Part shown: piece by piece, positions 1 through 6,070 of the stretch
Position numbering within the stretch: the stretch's first letter is position 1
How the letters are laid out: the number at the start of each line of letters is the position of its first letter
Source: Candidatus Methylomirabilota bacterium
GTDB taxonomy: Bacteria; Methylomirabilota; Methylomirabilia; Methylomirabilales; 2-02-FULL-66-22
Reading direction: 5' to 3'
Assembly: GCA_016208645.1 (NCBI GenBank)
Contig: JACQXP010000253.1
Coordinates: 1-9,222, forward strand
DNA: 9,222 bases
Position numbers and translations under genes: made by a program
The notes under the pieces: generated by a model
Told to the model about the DNA's origin: nothing
Seen by the model: only the letters and a program-made list of their open reading frames with translations
Database searches by the model: none

Positions 1-198
1 GGCGGGTTCACCTATTCGGCCCTCTGGTCCATCCTGTTCCTGGCGCTGGGGGCGGGGGCGATCTTGCAGGTGGTGGTCGAGCTGCTGAAGCTGACGGTCC
101 GCGACTCCCGCGAGAGCGCGGGAAGCCTGGCGAACTTCCTGGGCCTGATCCTGGGGCTGGGGATCATGTATCTCACGGGGCTCCTGGTCCAGCTCTGA
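1..198 (+). CDS. C-terminal end of a ZIP-like metal permease (5' truncated)
   Basis: An open frame enters from the left edge in frame 1 and stops at TGA 196-198, giving 65 residues of a membrane protein C-terminus. Two strongly hydrophobic stretches are visible: residues about 6-28, containing ALGAGAILQVVVEL, and about 46-64, containing LGLILGLGIMYLTGLLV. A short charged loop (KLTVRDSRESAG) separates them. The small-residue 'LGAGAI' turn followed by a glutamate, and a last helix ending in a short cytoplasm- or periplasm-facing tail, resemble the last two helices of ZIP/GufA-type divalent metal (Zn2+/Fe2+/Mn2+) permeases. That family assignment rests on short hydrophobic sequence and is moderate. 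The next gene starts 22 bases downstream on the same strand and an Nramp transporter follows, so a metal-transport role fits the neighbourhood. The start codon and metal-binding helices 4-5 lie outside the window. Confidence 0.62.
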   Translation, partial: GGFTYSALWSILFLALGAGAILQVVVELLKLTVRDSRESAGSLANFLGLILGLGIMYLTGLLVQL

Positions 199-220
199 TA
201 GCGCCGACTGCGGAGACGAC

Positions 221-610
221 ATGTCTGGCAAGACGATCCTGTGGGTGAGTTGCGGCGCGGCCACGCTGGGGGCACTTGCCTTCGTGTTCGGCCAGAGGAT
301 CGTCTCGGGGAAGAGCGAGCCGCCGGCGCAGCGCATCCTCCTGCGGGCCGAGGCGGGAAAGTTCAACGGCAGCAACCCCACGCTGGAGGTCCGGCGCGGG
401 GTCCCCGTGGAGATCACCGTCAGGAACGACGAGCCGGGCGGCATCCCGCACGACTTCGCCCTGGTCGGCCTCGACCTCAAGACGCCGAAGGCGCTCCAGC
501 CGGGCGAGCCTGCCACCCTCCGATTCACTCCTTCCCGTCCCGGGGAGTTCGCATACACCTGTACCCTGCACCCCGGTCTCATGGACGGACGCCTGGTCGT
601 CCGGCCGTAG
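221..610 (+). CDS. Membrane-anchored cupredoxin-domain protein
   Basis: This 129-residue protein has an N-terminal hydrophobic segment (residues about 5-24, ILWVSCGAATLGALAFVF), which should be an uncleaved anchor or signal peptide. A single cupredoxin beta-barrel follows (about 38-129). The type 1 copper ligands can be placed: His77 in IPHDF, then Cys114, His117 and Met121 in YTCTLHPGLM. The ligand loop is short (C-x2-H-x3-M), nearer to amicyanin-type loops than to the longer plastocyanin or azurin loops. The fold and site predict a periplasmic or cell-surface copper or electron-transfer protein tethered to the membrane. The ATG at 221 has GGAG at 212-215, five bases upstream, which supports this start. 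The gene sits between two metal-transporter genes on the same strand, so a role in copper handling or metal redox chemistry during uptake is plausible but inferred. Cys11 in the membrane segment could suggest a lipobox, but the context GAL-type lipobox pattern is poor. Confidence 0.85.
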   Translation: MSGKTILWVSCGAATLGALAFVFGQRIVSGKSEPPAQRILLRAEAGKFNGSNPTLEVRRGVPVEITVRNDEPGGIPHDFALVGLDLKTPKALQPGEPATLRFTPSRPGEFAYTCTLHPGLMDGRLVVRP

Positions 611-664
611 CCCAGCAATCCCTCGGTGCTTCTCACTTCCGGCCAACGCCGGAGCCCTGACCTG

Positions 665-670
665 CGAGGT
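665..670 (+). promoter_or_regulatory. Ribosome binding site deciding the Nramp start
   Basis: GAGGT at 666-670 lies three bases before ATG 674. The spacing is short, but it is the only Shine-Dalgarno-like match here. The in-frame GTG at 626 has no such sequence, so I place the start at 674. Confidence 0.5.
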
Positions 671-673
671 CGC

Positions 674-2023
674 ATGGACCGAGACGCTGCATCCGTTCCC
701 GATTCCAAACCCTCCGGATCTTCCCCCGGTCCCCGATCGGGCGACGCGTGGACCGTCGCCGCCGCGACCGACGTGCTGCAGGGGCGCAGCCGCGAGGCCT
801 GGTATCGCCGCCTCTGGCCCTTCCTCGGGCCCGCCTTCATCGCCTGCGTGGCCTACGTGGATCCGGGCAACTTCGCCACCAACATCCAGGGCGGGGCACA
901 GTTCGGCTACATGCTCCTCTGGGTGGTGGTGGCCAGCAACCTGATGGCCATGCTGGTGCAGGCCCTGTCGGCGAAGCTGGGGATCGCCACCGGGATGAAC
1001 CTAGCCGAAATGTGCCGGGAACAGTTCCCGCGCGGGATCGTCTGGACCATGTGGGTCCTGATGGAGCTTGTCGCCATGGCCACGGACCTGGCGGAGTTCC
1101 TGGGGGCGGCCTTGGGGTTCAACCTGCTGTTCGGGATGCCGCTCTTCGCCGCGGGGCTGCTCACCGGGGCCACGACGTTCGCAATCCTGGCCCTGGAGCG
1201 GCGGGGGTTCCGCCTCCTGGAGGCGGTGATCAGCGTGCTGGTGGGCGTGATCGCCATCTGCTACATCATCGAGACCATCCTCGACCGCCCCGACTGGGGA
1301 AAGATCGCGTACCACGCGGTGGTCCCTCAATTCGGGGGGACGGAAAGCGTCCTGCTGGCGACCGGCATCCTGGGCGCCACGGTCATGCCCCACGTCGTCT
1401 TCCTGCACTCCGCCCTCACGCAGGGGCGCATCGTGACGCGCGATCCCGGCGAGCTGCGCCGCCTGTTCCGGTTCGAGTGCGTGGACGTCACGCTGGCCAT
1501 GGGGCTGGCCGGGCTGGTGAACGGGGCGATGCTGATCATGGCCGCGGCCACCTTCTTCGACAAGGGGCTCACCACGGTGGGGACGATCGAGGAGGCGCAT
1601 CGAACGCTCACCCCGCTCCTCGGCCCGGCATCCGGCTGGGTGTTTGCCATCTCCCTCCTGGCATCCGGCCTGTCGTCGTCCACGGTGGGGACCATGTCCG
1701 GCCAGGTCATCATGCAGGGATTCCTCCACCGGCAGATCCCGATCTGGCTGCGGAGGCTGGTGACCATGCTCCCGGCGCTCGCGGTGATCGGGATCGGCCT
1801 GGAGCCGACCCGCACCCTGGTCATCAGCCAGGTGGTGCTGAGCTTCGGCCTTCCCTTCGCGCTGGTGCCGTTGGTGATCTTCACCGCGCGCCCCGACCTC
1901 ATGGGGGTCCTGGTCAACCGGCGTGCGACCACGCTGATCGCCTGTCTGGTGACATTGCTCATCATTGTGTTGAACATCGTCCTCCTGTATGAGATTCTCC
2001 TGGGCGGAGGCGGAGTCCCGTGA
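674..2023 (+). CDS. Nramp-family divalent metal (Mn2+/Fe2+) transporter
   Basis: This 449-residue polytopic inner-membrane protein is a proton-coupled importer of Mn2+ or Fe2+ by family. The first helix carries the Nramp signature DPGNFATNIQ (Asp63, Asn66). Helix 6 carries GATVMPHVVFLHSAL (Ala235, Met238, His240). Asp63, Asn66, Ala235 and Met238 match the metal-binding residues known from Nramp structures; the methionine gives preference for transition metals over Ca2+ and Mg2+. The conserved SSSTVGTMSGQVIMQGFL block near 334-351 is present. The N-terminus is about 45 residues longer than the membrane core, hydrophilic and rich in Ser/Pro, so it is a cytoplasmic tail of unknown role. A GTG at 626 would add 16 residues but lacks a ribosome site. 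The length matches MntH-type transporters (about 410-440). The stop overlaps the start of the downstream UspA gene. mntH is the usual name for bacterial homologues, but exact orthology is not shown. Confidence 0.95.
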   Translation: MDRDAASVPDSKPSGSSPGPRSGDAWTVAAATDVLQGRSREAWYRRLWPFLGPAFIACVAYVDPGNFATNIQGGAQFGYMLLWVVVASNLMAMLVQALSAKLGIATGMNLAEMCREQFPRGIVWTMWVLMELVAMATDLAEFLGAALGFNLLFGMPLFAAGLLTGATTFAILALERRGFRLLEAVISVLVGVIAICYIIETILDRPDWGKIAYHAVVPQFGGTESVLLATGILGATVMPHVVFLHSALTQGRIVTRDPGELRRLFRFECVDVTLAMGLAGLVNGAMLIMAAATFFDKGLTTVGTIEEAHRTLTPLLGPASGWVFAISLLASGLSSSTVGTMSGQVIMQGFLHRQIPIWLRRLVTMLPALAVIGIGLEPTRTLVISQVVLSFGLPFALVPLVIFTARPDLMGVLVNRRATTLIACLVTLLIIVLNIVLLYEILLGGGGVP

Positions 2024-2934
2024 TCCGACAGATCCTGGTCCCGCTGGATGGTTCGGCCCTGGCGGAGTCGGTCCTGCCCGCGGCGGCTGCCGTCGCCGGG
2101 GGGTTCGGGGCCCGGGTGACCCTGCTCCACATCGTGGAAGAGCGCCCCCCCGACACGATCCACGGCCAGCCGCACCTCACGCACGCCGATCGAGCGCAGG
2201 CCTACCTCGAGGAGGTGGCGCGCCTGCCCCTCTTCCGGGATCGGGTCGTGGATGTGCACGTTCACCTTCCGCAGGCGGGGGACGTGGCAGAGTCCGTGGT
2301 GGATCACGCCCGGGAGCTGGGGGCGGACCTGGTGGTGCTCTCGACCCACGGCAAGAGCGGCCTGCGGGGCTTCCTGTTCGGCAGCATCGCCATGCGCGCC
2401 CTCCAGCGGGGAACGACCCCTGTCCTGCTGGTCAACCCGACGGCCGCGGGGGAGGCACCGCCCTTCGTGTGCCGAAAGATCCTGGTGCCCCTGGACGGCA
2501 CGGCTGCCCACGAGCCGGCGCTGCCGATCGCCTCGACGCTGGGCCGGGCCTGGCGGGCCTTCCTGCACCTGGAGATCGTGGTTCCGACCGTGGGAACCCT
2601 CTCGGGTGACGAGGCAGTGACAGCAGTATTGATGCCCACGGCCAAGCGGGCCCTGCTGGATCTGGCGGAGCGCGGGGCGCAGGAGTACGTCCGGAAGCTG
2701 GCGGAGACGCTCACGGCCGAGGGGGTCCCAACGACCAGCCACGTCAGCCGCGGGGAACCGGCCACCTCGCTGGTAGATGCGGCGAACAGGGTGGAGGCGG
2801 ACCTGGTCGTCATGGCCAGCCACGCCAAGGGCGCCCTGGATGCCTTCTGGTCCGGCAGCCTGACGCCCAAGGTGATCGAGAAGCTCGGGCGTCCGCTCCT
2901 CCTGGTCCGGGTGGCGGGGGAGGCGGTCCGGTGA
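2020..2934 (+). CDS. Tandem-domain universal stress protein (UspA family)
   Basis: The 304-residue protein is two Usp domains in a row. Domain 1 runs from about 1 to 140, opening with QILVPLDGS and ending TPVLLV. Domain 2 runs from about 152 to 297, opening with KILVPLDGT and ending RPLLLVR. Domain 1 keeps most of the nucleotide-binding signature in STHGKSGLRGFLFGS (Gly111, nine residues, Gly121-Ser122), though Ser108 replaces the first glycine. Domain 2 reads ASHAKGALDAFWSGS, where Ala266 and Ala269 replace both glycines before Gly279-Ser280, so ATP binding there may be weakened. The GTG start (2020-2022) overlaps the transporter stop in GTGA, with GGAG at 2012-2015 four bases upstream, so translation is probably coupled. 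Usp domains next to ion transporters are known to act as cytoplasmic regulators; a role in gating or stress control of this metal transporter is inferred from linkage only. Confidence 0.93.
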   Translation: MIRQILVPLDGSALAESVLPAAAAVAGGFGARVTLLHIVEERPPDTIHGQPHLTHADRAQAYLEEVARLPLFRDRVVDVHVHLPQAGDVAESVVDHARELGADLVVLSTHGKSGLRGFLFGSIAMRALQRGTTPVLLVNPTAAGEAPPFVCRKILVPLDGTAAHEPALPIASTLGRAWRAFLHLEIVVPTVGTLSGDEAVTAVLMPTAKRALLDLAERGAQEYVRKLAETLTAEGVPTTSHVSRGEPATSLVDAANRVEADLVVMASHAKGALDAFWSGSLTPKVIEKLGRPLLLVRVAGEAVR

Positions 2935-2941
2935 CGGCGCT

Positions 2942-2959
2942 CGGCCTGAGTCGAGGCCG
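2942..2959 (+). other. Small inverted repeat after the UspA gene
   Basis: CGGCCT (2942-2947) and AGGCCG (2954-2959) can pair as a 6-bp stem with a 6-base loop, eight bases after the stop of the UspA gene. It lies where a terminator would be expected, but no T-run follows on the plus strand (the next bases are CCAAGAAAG). I therefore record it as a possible RNA hairpin and not as an intrinsic terminator. Confidence 0.25.
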
Positions 2960-3080
2960 CCAAGAAAGCGTGGAGAGAGCGTCAGGCGGGGCGGGGCTAG
3001 GCTTACCAACCCTGGCAGGGTACGCACGGAAGAGCCGGCCGACCCGCCCTGGTTGTGTTACCACTCTCCGAGCATCGATG

Positions 3081-3116
3081 GATATTGACACCTGAATCCA
3101 GAATCGATAAAATATC
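3081..3116 (+). promoter_or_regulatory. Promoter and putative autoregulatory operator of vapBC
   Basis: TTGACA at 3085-3090 is a perfect -35 hexamer. After exactly 17 bases comes TAAAAT (3108-3113), a 5/6 match to the -10 consensus, so transcription should begin near 3120, about 29 bases before vapB. Inverted-repeat arms GATATT (3081-3086) and AATATC (3111-3116) bracket the whole promoter, and ATCGAT occurs twice (3074-3079, 3103-3108). VapB-VapC complexes typically repress their own promoter through such repeats. The promoter is strong by inspection; the operator assignment is inference. The rest of the 2935-3148 gap shows only short GC-rich inverted repeats, such as ACCCT/AGGGT at 3009-3021. 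Confidence 0.7.
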
Positions 3117-3148
3117 TGTAATACGAGTTCGGTTTCGATGGAGGCCCT

Positions 3149-3355
3149 ATGGGAACACTAACGATCTCGCCGAAGTTCCAAGTCGTCATTCCAAAGCCGA
3201 TCCGAGAGAAGCTCAGCCTGTCTCCAGGGCAAAAGATCTACGCGATCGTGTATGAGGATCGGATCGAGCTCATTCCCTTTCGCCCCATCAAGGAGATGCG
3301 TGGCTTCTTGAAAGGCATTGACACCACTGTCAAACGAGAGGCCGATCGGCCATGA
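3149..3355 (+). CDS. vapB: VapB-type antitoxin, AbrB/SpoVT (SpoVT-AbrB) fold
   Basis: This 68-residue protein begins with the AbrB/MazE-type DNA-binding swapped-hairpin motif: TISPKFQVVIPKPIRE at residues 5-20, then LSLSPGQKI at 22-30. The C-terminal half (about 46-68, MRGFLKGIDTTVKREADRP) is the kind of short tail that wraps the toxin in VapBC complexes. It should neutralise the downstream PIN-domain toxin and, with it, bind the operator overlapping the promoter. GGAGG at 3140-3144 lies four bases before ATG, fixing the start. Its stop overlaps the vapC start by four bases (ATGA at 3352-3355), the standard order for a type II module. GC in the sampled 3121-3180 row is near 52%, against about 70% in flanking genes, which suggests acquisition by transfer. 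Confidence 0.92.
   Translation: MGTLTISPKFQVVIPKPIREKLSLSPGQKIYAIVYEDRIELIPFRPIKEMRGFLKGIDTTVKREADRP
3340..3351 (+). repeat. 12-base palindrome directly before the vapC start
   Basis: GGCCGATCGGCC is fully self-complementary and ends at the base before ATG 3352. It separates the only Shine-Dalgarno-like run (GAGAGG, 3336-3341) from the start codon. As RNA it could form a 4-bp stem with a GATC loop that competes with ribosome binding on vapC. Confidence 0.45.
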
Positions 3356-3729
3356 ACCTCGTCGACTCGAGCGCCTGGCTTGAATACTTCGCGAACGGCC
3401 CAAACGCGTCTGTTTTCTCCCCTGCGATCGAGCGAATCGATGAGCTTCTCGTTCCGTCGCTTACGCTCTACGAGGTCTTCAAACGGGTCCTGCAGCAGCG
3501 TGATGAAGGCCACGCCTTGCAAGCTGTGGCTGCAATGCAGCAAGGCACGGTTGTTGACCTCGATGCCCGCATTGCCTTGAGCGCCGCCCGGATTAGCTAC
3601 GAGAACAAACTGCCAATGGCAGATAGCGTCATCCTGGCCACTGCCCGCGCGTATGGGGCGATGGTGTGGACGCAAGACGCCGACTTCAAGGGTCTGCCGG
3701 ACGTGCAATATCGAAAGAGGAAGGCGTGA
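3352..3729 (+). CDS. vapC: VapC-type PIN-domain ribonuclease toxin
   Basis: This 125-residue single PIN domain has the usual length for the family. The acidic metal-binding residues can be placed: Asp5 in NLVDSSAWLEYF, Glu41 in LTLYEVFK, Asp91 in LPMADSVILATAR, and Asp109 and/or Asp111 in VWTQDADF. Together they form the Mg2+-dependent RNase active site, and none is missing, so the toxin should be catalytically competent. VapC enzymes cut tRNA or rRNA and stop growth when the antitoxin is lost; the target here is unknown. Translation is coupled to vapB through the ATGA overlap, and a 12-base palindrome precedes the start. The gene ends 27 bases from the end of lysK, which runs the other way, and no terminator is visible between them. 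Sampled rows are about 57-60% GC. Confidence 0.94.
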   Translation: MNLVDSSAWLEYFANGPNASVFSPAIERIDELLVPSLTLYEVFKRVLQQRDEGHALQAVAAMQQGTVVDLDARIALSAARISYENKLPMADSVILATARAYGAMVWTQDADFKGLPDVQYRKRKA

Positions 3730-3756
3730 AGGGTGCGGGTGCGGGAAATGCGTGGC

Positions 3757-4791
3757 TCACAGCAGCGCGAGGACGCGGGACAGGATGGTGATCGCCTGGT
3801 GGTACTCGGCGAGATCGAGGTGTTCGTGGGGGGTGTGGTCCAGGCTGGAGTCGCCGGGGCCGTAGGCGACGATGGGGCAGTTCCAGGCGGGCCCGACCAC
3901 GTTCATGTCGGACGTGCCGCTCTTGACCTTGAATGTCGGCTCCGCTCCCTGCTCGCGGATGGCCTGGAGGAAGGCCCGGACCAGCCGCGTGTTCTTCTCG
4001 GCGCGGTAGGGGGGGTCGGCACTCCAGAACCGGAGGTGCCCGGGTCCGGGGTTCATGCTCTCCACCTTCTGGCGAACGAATTCGGGGGAGAGAGTGGGTG
4101 GGATCCGGATCGAGATCCGGAGATGGATGGACTCCTCCAGCCCGTCGTTCTCGCTGCGGATCTCGCGGAGGGCGGGGTCCAGGCAATCAAACATTCTCTT
4201 GCCGGTGTTGCAGGTATCCGCCCACCGCTTGATCCGATTCCACAGCTCGACGCCGCTCTCCAGGATGCGGCCGGCCTGCGCGGCAGAATGGGCCGTGTCA
4301 GCCCGGGCCTCGTAGGCCAGGACGATGCGCCCCTTGTATCCCACGGTGATGGCGCGGGACCCGCTGGGCTCGCCGATCACGCAGAAGCTGGGCGTGAACC
4401 TTGCGATCGCGTGTCTCGCCCCTCTTGAACTGGCCGCCTCCTCTTCCGTGGCGCCCACCACCACGATCCGCTTGCCTGGGAACGCGCCGACCCGCGCCGC
4501 GGCCGCGATGAAGGTGGCCAGCGGCCCCTTGGCATCCACGCTGCCTCGCCCGTAGAGCTTCCCCTCCTCGATCCGCACCGGCACAACGCCCGGAACGGTG
4601 TCCATGTGGCCGAGCAGAACGATCTCCGTGGGGCCGTCGCCCAGGATGCCGACGGCATTGCCCGCCTCGTCCACCCGCGCCTCAAAACCGAGGGACCGCA
4701 TGGTCTCGACCAGGAAGGCGGCAAGCGCGGCCTCCTCGCCGGAGAGGGAGGGGATCTCGACCATCCTGCGCAGGAGCAGAACAGGATCCAT
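3757..4791 (-). CDS. lysK: LysW-lysine (or LysW-ornithine) hydrolase, M20 metallopeptidase
   Basis: This 344-residue zinc/cobalt peptidase of family M20 catalyses the last step of the LysW route: it cuts the bond between the LysW C-terminal glutamate and the finished lysine or ornithine. The M20 metal and catalytic residues are in place: His62 and Asp64 in GHMDTVPG, Asp86 in GRGSVDAKGPL, the glutamates 116-118 in GATEEEA, Glu141 in VIGEPSG and His319 in LDHTPHEH. The phrase AITVGYKGRI after EPSG is typical of LysK as opposed to DapE or ArgE, and lysJ, lysZ and lysY lie upstream on the same strand. The length fits LysK (about 345-360). An in-frame TGA lies six bases before the ATG, so no longer start exists; no clear Shine-Dalgarno is seen. 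DapE/ArgE-type deacylase is the alternative, less likely given context. The gene is convergent with vapC. Confidence 0.9.
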   Translation of the reverse strand: MDPVLLLRRMVEIPSLSGEEAALAAFLVETMRSLGFEARVDEAGNAVGILGDGPTEIVLLGHMDTVPGVVPVRIEEGKLYGRGSVDAKGPLATFIAAAARVGAFPGKRIVVVGATEEEAASSRGARHAIARFTPSFCVIGEPSGSRAITVGYKGRIVLAYEARADTAHSAAQAGRILESGVELWNRIKRWADTCNTGKRMFDCLDPALREIRSENDGLEESIHLRISIRIPPTLSPEFVRQKVESMNPGPGHLRFWSADPPYRAEKNTRLVRAFLQAIREQGAEPTFKVKSGTSDMNVVGPAWNCPIVAYGPGDSSLDHTPHEHLDLAEYHQAITILSRVLALL

Positions 4792-4804
4792 GGATCAGGC
4801 GGAT

Positions 4805-4858
4805 GCCGAATGCGGAACACCCATAGGGTACCCGATTGCGGAATGCGGAATGACGAAT
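4805..4858. repeat. Degenerate heptamer repeat between lysJ and lysK
   Basis: Copies of a 7-base unit with consensus GCGGAAT occur at 4805-4811 (GCCGAAT), 4812-4818 (GCGGAAC), 4838-4844, 4845-4851 (both exact) and 4852-4858 (GACGAAT). A 19-base interruption contains the palindrome GGGTACCC (4826-4833). The array fills most of the 89-base lysJ-lysK gap. Its function is unknown. Confidence 0.75.
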
Positions 4859-4880
4859 ACGGGGCGCCGAAGGATCGGGT

Positions 4881-6059
4881 TCATTCTGCGGTTCCTCCGG
4901 GAGCGGAGGCCAGCACCTTGGCCAGAGCGGAGACCACAGCATCTATCTCGTCGCGGGTGATGACCAGCGGCGGGAGGAAGCGCAGGACCGTGCTTCCGGC
5001 CAGGAGGACCAGGACCCCTTCCTGCAGCATGGCCTGGGCGATGGGCCCGGCCTTCTCCTTCAGCTCGACGCCGATCATCAGGCCCAGGCCGCGGACCTCG
5101 CGAATGCGGGGGCTCCTGATGCCTCGCAGGCGCTCCATGAAGTGCCCGCCGTTGACGGCGGCCTGGTTGGGCAGATCCCGCTCCAGCAGGAAGTCCATGG
5201 CGGCGACGGCGGCGGCGCAGGCCAGCGGGTTCCCGCCGAAGGTGGAGGTGTGAGACTGTTTTTCGAGTTCGCCCACGCGCCGGTCAATGCCGATGGCGCC
5301 CATGGGGATCCCGCCGGCAATCCCCTTGGCCATGGTGAGAATATCCGGCAGGACGCCGAAATGCTCGCAGGCGAACATGCGGCCGGTCCGGCCGAAGCCG
5401 GTCTGGATCTCGTCAATGATGAAGAGGGCGCCCCGATCATCGCAGGCCTTGCGCACGGCCCGGAAGAATCCCGCTGCAGCGGGACGGACCCCGCCCTCGC
5501 CCTGGACCGGCTCCAGGATCACGGCGGCCGTCTGGTCATCAATGGCCTTCTCGAATTCGGCCGCGTTGTTGTAGGGCACATGGATGAAATCCGGGACCAG
5601 CGGCGTGAAGGGGTCGCGGTACTTCTTGTCCCAGGTGGCGCTGAGGGAGCCGAGGGTCTTGCCGTGATAGCCGCGCATGGCGGCCACCACGCGCGTGCGC
5701 CCGGTGGCCATCCGGGCGAACTTGATGGCCCCCTCCACCGCCTCGGTGCCGGAGTTGCAGAGGAAGAATCGGTCAATCCCCTCGGGGGTGATCCGGTTCA
5801 GCCGATCCAGGCAGCGGGCCCGGGCGTCGTTGTAGAAGAGTTCGTTGCAGGTGATGAGGCGGGCGGCCTGCTCCTGGATGGCCTTGACGACGGCGGGGTT
5901 GCAGTGGCCGACGTTGGCCACGCCGACCCCGGCCACGCAGTCAATGTACTCCCGGCCAGCCTCGTCCCACACGCGGGCAGCCTGGCCGCGGATGATGGCC
6001 AGATCGCGCTTCTGGTAGACGCCGACGGAGAACTGGTCTTCGAGGAGTTTCAAGTTCAT
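4881..6059 (-). CDS. lysJ: LysW-aminoadipate semialdehyde/glutamate semialdehyde aminotransferase
   Basis: This 392-residue class III (fold type I) PLP-dependent aminotransferase moves an amino group from glutamate to the LysW-bound semialdehyde, giving LysW-lysine or LysW-ornithine. Family landmarks in order: CNSGTEAVEGAIKFAR (101-116, PLP phosphate region), GYHGKTLGSLSAT (130-142, aromatic stacking on PLP), EPVQGEGG (183-190), LFIIDEIQTGFGRTG (212-226, Asp216 pairs with the PLP pyridine nitrogen), MAKGIAGG with Lys245 as the Schiff-base lysine, and TFGGNPLAC (273-281). Length and motifs also fit ArgD acetylornithine aminotransferases, which share the fold; lysZ, lysY and lysK context favours LysJ. 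The ATG at 6059 gives a natural N-terminus (LEDQFSVGVYQKRDLAIIRG) but has no obvious ribosome site. The gene is 103 bases after lysZ and 89 before lysK, looser than a typical operon. Confidence 0.92.
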   Translation of the reverse strand: MNLKLLEDQFSVGVYQKRDLAIIRGQAARVWDEAGREYIDCVAGVGVANVGHCNPAVVKAIQEQAARLITCNELFYNDARARCLDRLNRITPEGIDRFFLCNSGTEAVEGAIKFARMATGRTRVVAAMRGYHGKTLGSLSATWDKKYRDPFTPLVPDFIHVPYNNAAEFEKAIDDQTAAVILEPVQGEGGVRPAAAGFFRAVRKACDDRGALFIIDEIQTGFGRTGRMFACEHFGVLPDILTMAKGIAGGIPMGAIGIDRRVGELEKQSHTSTFGGNPLACAAAVAAMDFLLERDLPNQAAVNGGHFMERLRGIRSPRIREVRGLGLMIGVELKEKAGPIAQAMLQEGVLVLLAGSTVLRFLPPLVITRDEIDAVVSALAKVLASAPGGTAE

Positions 6060-6070
6060 TCAGGCAACCG

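Noticed and set aside
626..673. GTG at 626 as the Nramp start
   Set aside because: It has no Shine-Dalgarno and adds residues lacking similarity to the family; ATG 674 has GAGGT upstream.
2942..2959. Rho-independent terminator after the UspA gene
   Set aside because: The stem is only 6 bp and no T-run follows.
1327..3027. Long minus-strand open frame (about 566 codons) opposite the Nramp and UspA genes
   Set aside because: It is antisense to two genes with clear family motifs. Its translation is rich in Arg, Pro, Gly and His with no domain, as expected for a shadow in high-GC DNA.
3055..3255. Plus-strand open frame overlapping the vapBC promoter
   Set aside because: It runs through the -35 and -10 hexamers and lies out of frame with vapB, and no family is recognisable.
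4805..4858. CRISPR-like array
   Set aside because: Units are only 7 bases, mostly contiguous and without unique spacers of about 30 bases.
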